50,007 bases of DNA from CAG-170 sp022779365 (GTDB lineage: Bacteria > Bacillota > Clostridia > Oscillospirales > Oscillospiraceae), in the NCBI GenBank assembly GCA_022779365.1, contig JALFSI010000036.1, forward strand, positions 1 through 50,007. The letters are read 5' to 3'. Each line of letters begins with the position of its first letter. The stretch's first letter is position 1. The notes under the pieces were generated by a model. The model saw nothing but the letters and a program-made list of their open reading frames with translations. It had not been told where the DNA came from and did no database searches. The position numbers were made by a program, and so were the translations under genes. This document shows positions 1 to 7,252 of the stretch, piece after piece.

Positions 1-137
1 ATTAAAATATTTAATCAAGAATCCCGTGTGCTACGCACACTCGCATCGTGCGAATGCACGCTGCGCCGTCTCATGCAGAATCTGACGCGCCGTTGGCGCT
101 ATAAAAAGCTCTTCAAGCTTTTTAACAGATTCTAGTA
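1..137. repeat. Nested-hairpin intergenic element
   Basis: This intergenic stretch is a chain of inverted repeats. GTGTG at about 26-30 pairs with CACAC at 36-40. An outer stem AGAATCTG (77-84) pairs with CAGATTCT (126-133) and encloses two inner hairpins, GCGCC-GTT-GGCGC (87-99) and AAAAAGCT-CTTCA-AGCTTTTT (103-123). It lies just downstream of the minus-strand coaE::M18 gene, so the A/T-ended hairpin may serve as its terminator. The cloverleaf-like layout also suits a mobile palindromic repeat. No gene is visible here. Confidence 0.5.
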
Positions 138-2132
138 TTACGATTCAAAAATCGCCTTCATGCAGCGATAGGTCATGTAGCAGTCGAGCTTGGCGACCGT
201 TTCGTACGGCGCGTGCATCGAGAGGACCGGGACGCCGGCGTCCAGCGTGTCGATGTTGCGGTTTGCCATGTATTTGGCGACCGTACCGCCGCCGCCCGCG
301 CCGGTGCGGCCGAGCTCTGCCATCTGCCAGTGCACGCCGTTGTCGTTCAGGAGCTTGCGCAGCCAGCCCACGACCTCCGCCGACGCGTCCGACGCGCCGG
401 ATTTGCCGCCGCTGCCGGTATACTTGCACAGACCGATGCCGTAGTTGATATACGCACTGTTGCGGCGCTCGTAGACATCCGGGAAGTTCGGGTCATACGC
501 CGCCGTCACGTCGGCGGACAGGCAGAAGGACTTGGCAAAGCAGTCGCGCAGCGCCACGCTCTGTGTGCGGCAGAGCTGCTCCATAAACAGGTCAAATGCC
601 TCGGACTGCATTCCCGAAACGCCCTCCGAGCCGATCTCTTCCTTGTCGGCAAAGATGCACACGGCGGTCTTGTTCGGCGTGTCCAGCTCCAGAATGGCTG
701 CCAGCTCCGCATAGGCGCACACGCGGTCGTCATGCCCATACGCACCGATGAGGCTGCGGTCCAGCCCCAGCTCGCGCGCGTTTGCGGCGGGGACGGCCTC
801 CAGCTCTGCGGAGATGAAATCCTCCTCCGTCATGCCGTATTTTTCGTTCAGCAGGCGCAGGATCGCCAGCTTCACGGCGTCGCTGCCGTCCTCACCATCC
901 TCGGGCCAGCTCCCGATGAGGATGTTGAGGGACTCTGACTGGATGGCCTCATCCAGCGGCTTTTTGCCCTGCTCGCGCCCCAGATGCGGCAGCAGGTCGT
1001 TGATGATGAACTGCGGGTCGCCCGCGTCCGCGCCGATGTTCACATCCACGCGGCTGCCGTCCGCCAGCACGACCACGCCGTGCAGCTCCAGCGGGACGGT
1101 GACCCACTGATACTTGCGGATGCCGCCGTAGTGGTGCGTTTTAAGGTACGCCATGGCGTTTTCCTCATAGAGAGGATTCGGCTTGAGGTCAAGCCGGGGC
1201 GCGTCGGTGTGCGCCGCGCCGATGTTCGCGCCCTGATCCAGCGGCAGCCTGCCGATCACGGCGAGCATAATGCCCTTGTCGCGATTGTTGCAGTAGACCT
1301 TATCGCCCGCCTTGAGGGGCATTCCGGGCACATAGGGCACGAAGCCGCGCGCCTGTGCCAGCGCGATGGCGGTCTTGACGCAGGCGCGCTCGGTCTTGGA
1401 GCGGTCGAGGAACGTGCGGTAGTCCGCGCAGTAGCGCTCCATGTCCTGCTTTTCGGATTCGCTCAGACGCGCGTAGCCGTGCTTGGGCGCGTAGAGCAGC
1501 TTTTCCTTCTGTTCTTTTGTCATAGCTGAACCATCCTTTATGATTTGATTGAGCAGTGCGTCCGCTTGCAGCGCAAACTGCGCGGGCGCCTCCGCGTTGT
1601 TGATGAGAAGATGATCGCAGTGTTTGCGATAAAATTCGTCCGGCGCTTGCGCATGAAGCCGCGCGAGCGCCCGCTCGCGCGGCACGCCGTCCCGCGCGAG
1701 AATGCGCGCAAGGCGCGTTTTTTCCGGCGCGAGCACGCCGACTGTCACGCGGCACAGTGCGCCCAGCCCGCTCTGGATGAGGTTGATGGCGTCGATCGCG
1801 GCAAGCGCCGCGCCGCTCTCCTCCGCCTGCGCAAGGCGTGACCTGACTGCGTTTCCCACATGGCGGGCGGTGATCTCGTCGAGCCGCGCGCGCTGCGCGG
1901 CGCTTGAAAACACGAGCTGCCCCAGCCGCGCCCGATCAAGGTCGCCGCCCGGCAGAAAAACCTTGCCAAATGCGTCCTCCAGCTCTGCGCGCAGCGCAGC
2001 GTCTGTTCGGGTCAGCTCGTGATAGAGCGCGTCGCAGTCGATGCACACGCCGCCGCGCGCACGCACGCAGCGGAGCATCGTCGTCTTACCCGCGCCGCTG
2101 CCGCCGGTGATGCCGATAACGAGCAGGCTCAT
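138..2132 (-). CDS. coaE: Dephospho-CoA kinase fused to M18 aminopeptidase
   Basis: A single 664-codon frame encodes two normally separate enzymes. Residues 1 to about 200 are dephospho-CoA kinase, the last step of coenzyme A synthesis, with P-loop GITGGSGAGKTT at 7-18. Residues 204-664 are an M18 (aspartyl-aminopeptidase-like) zinc peptidase, with the metal-site motif AHTDAPRLDL near 307 and FADKEEIGSEG further on. No stop codon separates them. The second half begins with its own Met (ATG at 1523-1521) preceded by AAAGGATGG, a good ribosome-binding site, so a separate 461-residue peptidase could also be made. The start overlaps the tsaC stop by four bases (ATGA), which places it last in a prfA-tsaC-coaE operon. 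The family assignments are firm. Whether a fusion protein, a free peptidase or both is produced cannot be read from sequence. Confidence 0.9.
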   Translation of the reverse strand: MSLLVIGITGGSGAGKTTMLRCVRARGGVCIDCDALYHELTRTDAALRAELEDAFGKVFLPGGDLDRARLGQLVFSSAAQRARLDEITARHVGNAVRSRLAQAEESGAALAAIDAINLIQSGLGALCRVTVGVLAPEKTRLARILARDGVPRERALARLHAQAPDEFYRKHCDHLLINNAEAPAQFALQADALLNQIIKDGSAMTKEQKEKLLYAPKHGYARLSESEKQDMERYCADYRTFLDRSKTERACVKTAIALAQARGFVPYVPGMPLKAGDKVYCNNRDKGIMLAVIGRLPLDQGANIGAAHTDAPRLDLKPNPLYEENAMAYLKTHHYGGIRKYQWVTVPLELHGVVVLADGSRVDVNIGADAGDPQFIINDLLPHLGREQGKKPLDEAIQSESLNILIGSWPEDGEDGSDAVKLAILRLLNEKYGMTEEDFISAELEAVPAANARELGLDRSLIGAYGHDDRVCAYAELAAILELDTPNKTAVCIFADKEEIGSEGVSGMQSEAFDLFMEQLCRTQSVALRDCFAKSFCLSADVTAAYDPNFPDVYERRNSAYINYGIGLCKYTGSGGKSGASDASAEVVGWLRKLLNDNGVHWQMAELGRTGAGGGGTVAKYMANRNIDTLDAGVPVLSMHAPYETVAKLDCYMTYRCMKAIFES

Positions 2133-3151
2133 ACCGTCACCACGTCGAAGCCGGCGGCCTTTTTCAGCCGGTTCGCCACCGCCAGCCCCAGCCCCGCCTC
2201 ATCCGGGCACTGCGCAAAAATGTGCGTCACGTTCGTTGCGTCAAACGTGCGCAGAGCGTCAAACACCCGCTGCGCCTGCGCCAGCTTGTTATCGACCGAC
2301 CCAAGGTCATGCACGCACTGATCGGGAAAGCCGGCGGCAAACTCCGAAAAGCAGATCACGCCGTCGCCTGCCTGCGCGTGTGCGCGGATGTACGCCGCGC
2401 TCGCCGCCGCGCCGCCGCAGATGACGGTCACGGGCGCCTTGGGCGCGTAGTGGCGGTATTTCATGCCGGGCGCCTTCGGCTTTTCGCCGGGGGCGACCGG
2501 CTCGGTGATGCACTTGTCCACGATGACCTCGCCGAGGATGCTTTGCAGCGCCTCCAGCGGCAGCCCGCCCGCGCGCAGCAGGCGCGGCGGCGTGACCGTG
2601 AGGTCAAGGACGGACGACTCCACGCCCACGCCGGACGGTCCGCCGTCAAAGATCGCGTCGATGCGCCCGTCCATATCCTCCAGCATATCGGCTGCCGACG
2701 TGGGGCTGGGTCTGCCGGAGAGATTGCCGGACGGCGCGGCGACGGGCACGCCCGCCGCCGCGATGATGGCAAGCGTCACCGGGTGATTCGGGCAGCGCAC
2801 GCCCACCGTTTCAAGCCCCCCCGTCGTGCGCAGCGGCACGATGGGCTTGCGCGGCAGGATCATGGTGAGCGGGCCGGGCCAGAATGCGGCGGCGAGGGCG
2901 TAGGCAGTATCCGGCACGTCGTGGCAGTAGCGCTCCAGCCACGTCTCGTCCGGGACGTGGATGATGAGGGGATTATCCTGTGGACGCCCCTTCGCCTCAA
3001 AAATATGCAGCACCGCTTCCTCGTTCAGCGCGTTCGCGCCAAGCCCGTAGACTGTCTCCGTGGGGATGCCCAGCAGCCCGCCCGCGCGGATGATCGCGGC
3101 GGCCGCCTCGATATTCTCAGCGGTATTCTCGGTAAAAACTCTGGTTTTCAA
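2129..3151 (-). CDS. tsaC: L-threonylcarbamoyladenylate synthase (Sua5/TsaC)
   Basis: Makes threonylcarbamoyl-AMP from threonine, bicarbonate and ATP, the first step of the universal t6A37 tRNA modification. The YrdC domain occupies roughly residues 10-200, with TETVYGLG at 31-38, the KGRPQDNPLIIHV signature at 54-66, and SGNLSGRPSPTS later. The remaining part to residue 340 matches the extra C-terminal domain of the long Sua5 form, so the protein is full length. It sits 14 nt after prfA and overlaps coaE by four bases. In many Firmicutes prmC lies beside prfA, but here it does not. Confidence 0.93.
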   Translation of the reverse strand: MKTRVFTENTAENIEAAAAIIRAGGLLGIPTETVYGLGANALNEEAVLHIFEAKGRPQDNPLIIHVPDETWLERYCHDVPDTAYALAAAFWPGPLTMILPRKPIVPLRTTGGLETVGVRCPNHPVTLAIIAAAGVPVAAPSGNLSGRPSPTSAADMLEDMDGRIDAIFDGGPSGVGVESSVLDLTVTPPRLLRAGGLPLEALQSILGEVIVDKCITEPVAPGEKPKAPGMKYRHYAPKAPVTVICGGAAASAAYIRAHAQAGDGVICFSEFAAGFPDQCVHDLGSVDNKLAQAQRVFDALRTFDATNVTHIFAQCPDEAGLGLAVANRLKKAAGFDVVTV

Positions 3152-3165
3152 ACCGTTTTCCTTCT

Positions 3166-4236
3166 TTACTCTTCAGATTTCTGTAATTTCTCCGCCTGGT
3201 CAGCGGTCACGAGCGCGTCGATGAGCTCGTCGAGGTCGCCGTCCAGAATGCTGCCGAGCTTATAGAGCGTCAGCCCGATGCGGTGATCGGTCACACGCCC
3301 CTGTGGGAAGTTATAGGTGCGGATGCGCTCGTTGCGCATTCCCGTACCGACCTGACTGCGGCGCTCGTTCGTCACGGTGGAGTCGATGCGCTGCTGCTCC
3401 AGCTCGTAGAGCTTGCTGGCGAGCATCTGCATACATTTTTCGCGGTTCTGCACCTGCGAGCGCTCCTCCTGACACGCCGCCACGATGCCCGTGGGCTTGT
3501 GGATGAGGCGCACGGCGGACGAGGTCTTGTTGATGTGCTGCCCACCCGCGCCGGACGAACGGTAGACCTGCATCTCGATGTCCTCCGGGCGCAGATCGAC
3601 CTCCGCCTGCTCCATCTCCGGCAGCACCGCCACCGTCGCCGTGGACGTATGCACGCGCCCGCCGGATTCCGTCTCCGGCACGCGCTGCACGCGGTGTACG
3701 CCGGACTCAAATTTCAGCCGCGACCACGCGCCCGCGCCGCAGATCATAAAATCGGCTTCCTTGATGCCGCCCAGCTCCGTTTCGTTGTAGTTGAGCAGCT
3801 CCACGCGCCAGCCGCGCGCGTCGGCGTACATACTGTACATACGGAACAGGCTGTGCGCAAACAGCGCGCTCTCCTCGCCGCCCACGCCGCCGCGGATCTC
3901 CATGATGACGTTTTTATCGTCATTCGCATCGCGCGGCAGCAGCAGCACCTTCAGCTCCTGCTCCAGCTCGGCAAGACGCCGTTTTGCCTGCCGCAGCTCC
4001 TCCTGACACAGCTCGCGCAGCTCCTCGTCCGTCTCGCCGGAGAGCATCGAGCGCACGTCGTCCAGCTCCTGCTGCGTTTTGAGATACGCGCGGTACGCCT
4101 GCATGATCGGCTCAAGCTGCTTCTGCTCGCGCAGCAGCTTTGCCGCCGCCTTCGCATCGGCATAAAGATCCGGCTGCGCCGCGCGCGCCTCCATCTCCAG
4201 ATAGCGCTCCTCCACAAGCCGCAGTTTTTCCAGCAT
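3166..4236 (-). CDS. prfA: Peptide chain release factor 1
   Basis: Release factor 1 reads UAA and UAG stop codons and triggers peptide release on the ribosome. The 356-residue length is normal. The catalytic GGQ lies at 231-233 within SSGAGGQHINKTSS. The codon-recognition tripeptide is PET (187-189), in VQRVPETESGG, which fits the P-x-T pattern of RF1. It is the first gene of the minus-strand prfA-tsaC-coaE operon, with a well-formed promoter just upstream. Confidence 0.97.
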   Translation of the reverse strand: MLEKLRLVEERYLEMEARAAQPDLYADAKAAAKLLREQKQLEPIMQAYRAYLKTQQELDDVRSMLSGETDEELRELCQEELRQAKRRLAELEQELKVLLLPRDANDDKNVIMEIRGGVGGEESALFAHSLFRMYSMYADARGWRVELLNYNETELGGIKEADFMICGAGAWSRLKFESGVHRVQRVPETESGGRVHTSTATVAVLPEMEQAEVDLRPEDIEMQVYRSSGAGGQHINKTSSAVRLIHKPTGIVAACQEERSQVQNREKCMQMLASKLYELEQQRIDSTVTNERRSQVGTGMRNERIRTYNFPQGRVTDHRIGLTLYKLGSILDGDLDELIDALVTADQAEKLQKSEE

Positions 4237-4266
4237 ACGTTTCGCTCCCTACCTTTTATCTTTTCT

Positions 4267-4295
4267 ATTCTACCCGATTTTTCCCCTATCGTCAA
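4267..4295 (-). promoter_or_regulatory. Sigma-A-type promoter of the prfA operon
   Basis: Read on the minus strand: TTGACG, a 17-bp spacer, then TAGAAT, ending about 30 bp before the prfA start. It is divergent from the promoter of the cyclo-ligase gene. Confidence 0.75.
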
Positions 4296-4310
4296 ACCCT
4301 GCTTTTTGCA

Positions 4311-4339
4311 TTGACGGGGCGGGATTTGTTTTGTAGAAT
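4311..4339 (+). promoter_or_regulatory. Sigma-A-type promoter of the cyclo-ligase gene
   Basis: TTGACG (4311-4316), 17-bp spacer, TAGAAT (4334-4339), about 30 bp before the start at 4370. It has nearly the same hexamers as the divergent prfA promoter. Confidence 0.75.
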
Positions 4340-4369
4340 AAGGTGGAGTATCGGTCGGGAGGCGGTCTT

Positions 4370-4924
4370 ATGGATAAAAAAGCGCTCCGCGCGCAGATGC
4401 GGGAGAAAAAACGCGCCCTGAGCGCGCGGCAGATCGAGCGCGCCAGCGCGCTTTTGGCGCAGCAGCTCTTTGCGCATCCGGCATACCGCGCCGCGCGATC
4501 GATCTACGGCTACCTGTCGTATAATCAGGAGGTGCGCACACTGCCGATCTTGGAGCAGGCGCAGCGCGACGGCAAGCGCGTCGCCGTGCCGAAGGTATTT
4601 GGCGACGAGATGAAATTTTTGTGGCTCGACGACCTGACCGCCATCGCCCCCGGCGCATATAACATCCCTGAGCCCATCGCGGACGAGCCCGCGGCGGACG
4701 ACGAGACGGCGCTGGTGCTCATGCCCGGCATCGCCTTTGATCCGGCGGGGCACCGCTGCGGCTACGGCGGCGGATTCTATGATAAGTACCTCGCCGCGCA
4801 CAGTCAGCACCCCACGCTGGCGCTGTGCTACGGCTTTCAGATGCTCCGGCATCTGGACACCGACGCGCACGACATCCCGGTCGATTTTGTACTCTCTCAG
4901 GATACGGAGGACCTTGCCGAATGA
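4370..4924 (+). CDS. 5-formyltetrahydrofolate cyclo-ligase
   Basis: Converts 5-formyl-THF to 5,10-methenyl-THF using ATP in the folate one-carbon pool. The 184-residue protein has the basic N-terminus (MDKKALRAQMREKKRALS) and the family motif GYGGGFYDKYL near its C-terminal third. I chose the ATG at 4370 because GGGAGG lies seven bases upstream. An in-frame start further upstream would fall near the promoter -10 box. The stop overlaps the next gene by four bases (ATGA), so the two are probably translationally coupled. Confidence 0.93.
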   Translation: MDKKALRAQMREKKRALSARQIERASALLAQQLFAHPAYRAARSIYGYLSYNQEVRTLPILEQAQRDGKRVAVPKVFGDEMKFLWLDDLTAIAPGAYNIPEPIADEPAADDETALVLMPGIAFDPAGHRCGYGGGFYDKYLAAHSQHPTLALCYGFQMLRHLDTDAHDIPVDFVLSQDTEDLAE

Positions 4925-5502
4925 AAACGCTGCTTCCCATTATCATCATCTGCGCGGTCGTGTTTCTGCTGTGCTTCCTCGTCGATACGCTCCTCAAGGC
5001 GCTGCGCCCCAAATCTGGGCTGGGCAAGGGCGTGAAGTTCGTGCGGATGCCGCGCCGCAGCTTTCTATTCGGCATGATCCTGCTGCTGTTCCCGGTCGTG
5101 GCGATCCTGTTCTGGCTGCCGAAGGATGAGAAGCTGCTGCGCGTCGGCTGCGGCGTGATCTTTGCCATGGGCATTTTGCTGCTGTACTATTTCTTTTCGT
5201 TCTCCATCCGCTATGACGATACCGCGTTCGAGTACCGTGACCTGCGACACAAGCGCACGCGCTTTACCTACGACCAGATCAGGGGGCAGCGCTCCGTCAC
5301 CACGCGCAGCGGTGTGCAGACAGTATTGTTTGTCGCGGACGACTCCCTCATGCTCAGCGAAGCCATGCAGGGCGTGAACGAGTTTTTGAGCACCGCATTT
5401 TTCAAATGGTGCGCCATCAAGGGCATCGACCCCGACAGCATCGAAAATAACCCCCATATGCTCACCTACTTCCCCGATCCCGAGCCGGACGAACAGGTAT
5501 AA
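4921..5502 (+). CDS. Small three-helix membrane protein, unknown function
   Basis: This is a 193-residue protein that I do not recognise. It has an N-terminal hydrophobic helix (TLLPIIIICAVVFLLCFLV), two more hydrophobic segments around residues 42-60 and 72-95, then a soluble C-terminal half of about 100 residues. That half is rich in beta-strand-like sequence (SIRYDDTAFEYRDLRHKRTRFTYDQI) and could be a small PH-like domain, as in several Firmicute membrane proteins; this is only a guess. The start overlaps the cyclo-ligase stop (ATGA), and a strong terminator follows. Confidence 0.8.
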   Translation: MKTLLPIIIICAVVFLLCFLVDTLLKALRPKSGLGKGVKFVRMPRRSFLFGMILLLFPVVAILFWLPKDEKLLRVGCGVIFAMGILLLYYFFSFSIRYDDTAFEYRDLRHKRTRFTYDQIRGQRSVTTRSGVQTVLFVADDSLMLSEAMQGVNEFLSTAFFKWCAIKGIDPDSIENNPHMLTYFPDPEPDEQV

Positions 5503-5506
5503 AGAA

Positions 5507-5538
5507 CTCCCGTGTCGTTATCGGCACGGGAGCTTTTT
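5507..5538. terminator. Bidirectional intrinsic terminator
   Basis: CTCCCGTG (5507-5514) pairs with CACGGGAG (5525-5532), followed by CTTTTT on the plus strand. It lies between convergent genes and overlaps the last codons of the CDF gene. Confidence 0.85.
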
Positions 5539-6718
5539 AGCGCTTGGGCAGCTCGTTGAAGGCTTCGCAGTCGAAGGTGATGACGGCAAAGTATTGATCG
5601 CCGCTCTGATGGAGCGTTTCGTTGACCAGACGGCGGAGGTTGGCAGTCTCGCCCTGCAGGTCCTCGGGGACGACCATATCAAAAATAACGTTCGTATGCT
5701 GCTTGCCGCGCACCATGCGGAAATCGTGCACGCTCAGGCGCGGATCGAAGCGGCTGATCGCCTGCTCGATGCGCTCGCGCAGCGAGCTGAGCTCCGCGTC
5801 ATCCGTCACCACGGGGTCATAGTGGATGACGAGGTCAATGTTCAGCTCCTTTTTGACGGTGCGCTCGATGCCGTCGATGACCTCGTGCGCGTGCAGGACG
5901 TCCGTGTGCGCGTCCATCTCCACATGGACGCTGGCAAAGCGTTTGCCCGGTCCGTAATCGTGCACCATCAGATCGTGGATGCCAAGCACGTCCGGGTGCG
6001 CCGTGATTCTCTGTGCGAGCTGCCGCACGAGCTGCGCGTCCGGCGCTGCACCGAGCAGCGGATCAATGGTATCGCGCGCGATCTGCACGCCCGACCAGAG
6101 GATAAACAGCGCCACAGCAAGTCCGATCCAGCCATCCGGCATGAGGCTCGTAAAATGCCCGACAAGGCACGAGGCGAGCACCGCCGCCGTAGCGAGCACA
6201 TCGTTGCGGCTGTCCGCCGCCGTCGCTTGCAGCGCGGACGAGCCGATGATGCGCCCAAGGTCGCGGTTAAAAAGCGCCAGTAAGAGCTTGACGGCGATGG
6301 ACGTGAGCAGAACGATGACCATCGCGCCCGAAAACTCCACCGCCTCGGGGTGCAGGATCTTCTGCACGGACGATTTGACCAGCTCCGCGCCGATGAGCAG
6401 GATCAGCGCCGCCACGACCAGTCCGCTGATGTATTCCATGCGGTCATGCCCGTAGGGATGCTCGCGGTCGGCGGGCTTGGACGCCATCTGAAAGCCGATG
6501 AGCGTCACGACCGAGCCTGCCGCGTCCGAGAGGTTGTTAATGGCGTCGGCAGTGATGGACACGCTGCCGCTGAGTGTGCCGACGGTGAGCTTTGCCGCGC
6601 AGAGCAGAACGTTGCAGACGATCCCGACCCAGCCGGACAGCCGCCCGCAGGCGGTGCGCACGGCAAGGTCACCGGGCTTTCCGCGCTTTTGAACATATTT
6701 TTTGAGAAAACTCGTCAT
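5537..6718 (-). CDS. Cation diffusion facilitator (divalent metal efflux)
   Basis: A CDF-family transporter that exchanges cytoplasmic divalent metal (Zn, Fe, Mn or Co; not decidable here) for protons. The N-terminal membrane domain carries ITADAINNLSDAAGS, with the metal-binding aspartates of helix II, and HPYGHDRMEY, the conserved loop before helix IV. The C-terminal domain, after about residue 210, is the cytoplasmic dimerisation domain. At 393 residues it is longer than FieF-type members (about 300) because of an extended tail that looks like a second partial regulatory domain. It is separated from the upstream ferredoxin gene by a 13-bp perfect hairpin. Confidence 0.92.
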   Translation of the reverse strand: MTSFLKKYVQKRGKPGDLAVRTACGRLSGWVGIVCNVLLCAAKLTVGTLSGSVSITADAINNLSDAAGSVVTLIGFQMASKPADREHPYGHDRMEYISGLVVAALILLIGAELVKSSVQKILHPEAVEFSGAMVIVLLTSIAVKLLLALFNRDLGRIIGSSALQATAADSRNDVLATAAVLASCLVGHFTSLMPDGWIGLAVALFILWSGVQIARDTIDPLLGAAPDAQLVRQLAQRITAHPDVLGIHDLMVHDYGPGKRFASVHVEMDAHTDVLHAHEVIDGIERTVKKELNIDLVIHYDPVVTDDAELSSLRERIEQAISRFDPRLSVHDFRMVRGKQHTNVIFDMVVPEDLQGETANLRRLVNETLHQSGDQYFAVITFDCEAFNELPKR

Positions 6719-6739
6719 AAAAACACCACGTTTGCAAGT

Positions 6740-6771
6740 TCGGCTGCATGAAGATCGTCATGCAGCCGAAG
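6740..6771. terminator. Perfect 13-bp hairpin between ferredoxin and CDF genes
   Basis: TTCGGCTGCATGA (6740-6752) pairs perfectly with TCATGCAGCCGAA (6759-6771) around the loop AGATCG. A T-tract follows only on the plus strand, so for the minus-strand genes it may be a weak terminator or an mRNA-processing hairpin. Confidence 0.55.
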
Positions 6772-6775
6772 ATTT

Positions 6776-7249
6776 TTATTTATGCAGGATGCCCCGCTGA
6801 TCGGTGATGACACCGCGCGGGCATTTCACAAGGCACTGCCCGCAGGACAGGCACAGGCTGTCGTCCAGCCGGGCGAGGTTATTTTCCACGCAGATCGCGC
6901 CGGAGGGGCACGCCCTTTCGCAGACACCGCAGCCGATGCAGCTCACGGAGCACATCGCGCGCGCTTCCTTGCCGGTGTTCTCGTTCGCGCAGCGCACGAG
7001 GATGGGGTTCAGGCACTCATGCAGGCGGATGACCCCACGCGGGCACTCGCGCACACATCTGCCGCAGCCGAGGCATTTGTCCTCGATCACTTCGGCGACG
7101 CCGAGGGCGTTCATTTCGATCGCCTCGAACGGGCACACGCTCACGCACACCCCGCAGCCGACGCAGCCGTATTGACAGTCCGCCGTGGCGCGGCAGCCGC
7201 CGTTGCAGGCGACATAAGCGGCTTTTTTGCCGGGTCTTTTCACTGCCAT
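6776..7249 (-). CDS. Polyferredoxin (multi-[4Fe-4S] electron carrier)
   Basis: A 157-residue iron-sulfur protein with repeated cysteine clusters: CVGCGVCVSVCP, CLGCGRCVRECP, CIGCGVCERACP and CLSCGQCLVKCP. That gives four [4Fe-4S] sites, arranged as two double-cluster ferredoxin modules. An additional N-terminal motif, CNGGCRATADCQYGC, resembles the RnfB-type region. It starts 3 nt after the xanthine-dehydrogenase-type gene, and its ribosome-binding site lies inside the end of that gene. It is therefore probably the electron acceptor or donor of that enzyme, which has no FAD domain of its own. Confidence 0.9.
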   Translation of the reverse strand: MAVKRPGKKAAYVACNGGCRATADCQYGCVGCGVCVSVCPFEAIEMNALGVAEVIEDKCLGCGRCVRECPRGVIRLHECLNPILVRCANENTGKEARAMCSVSCIGCGVCERACPSGAICVENNLARLDDSLCLSCGQCLVKCPRGVITDQRGILHK

Positions 7250-7252
7250 GGC

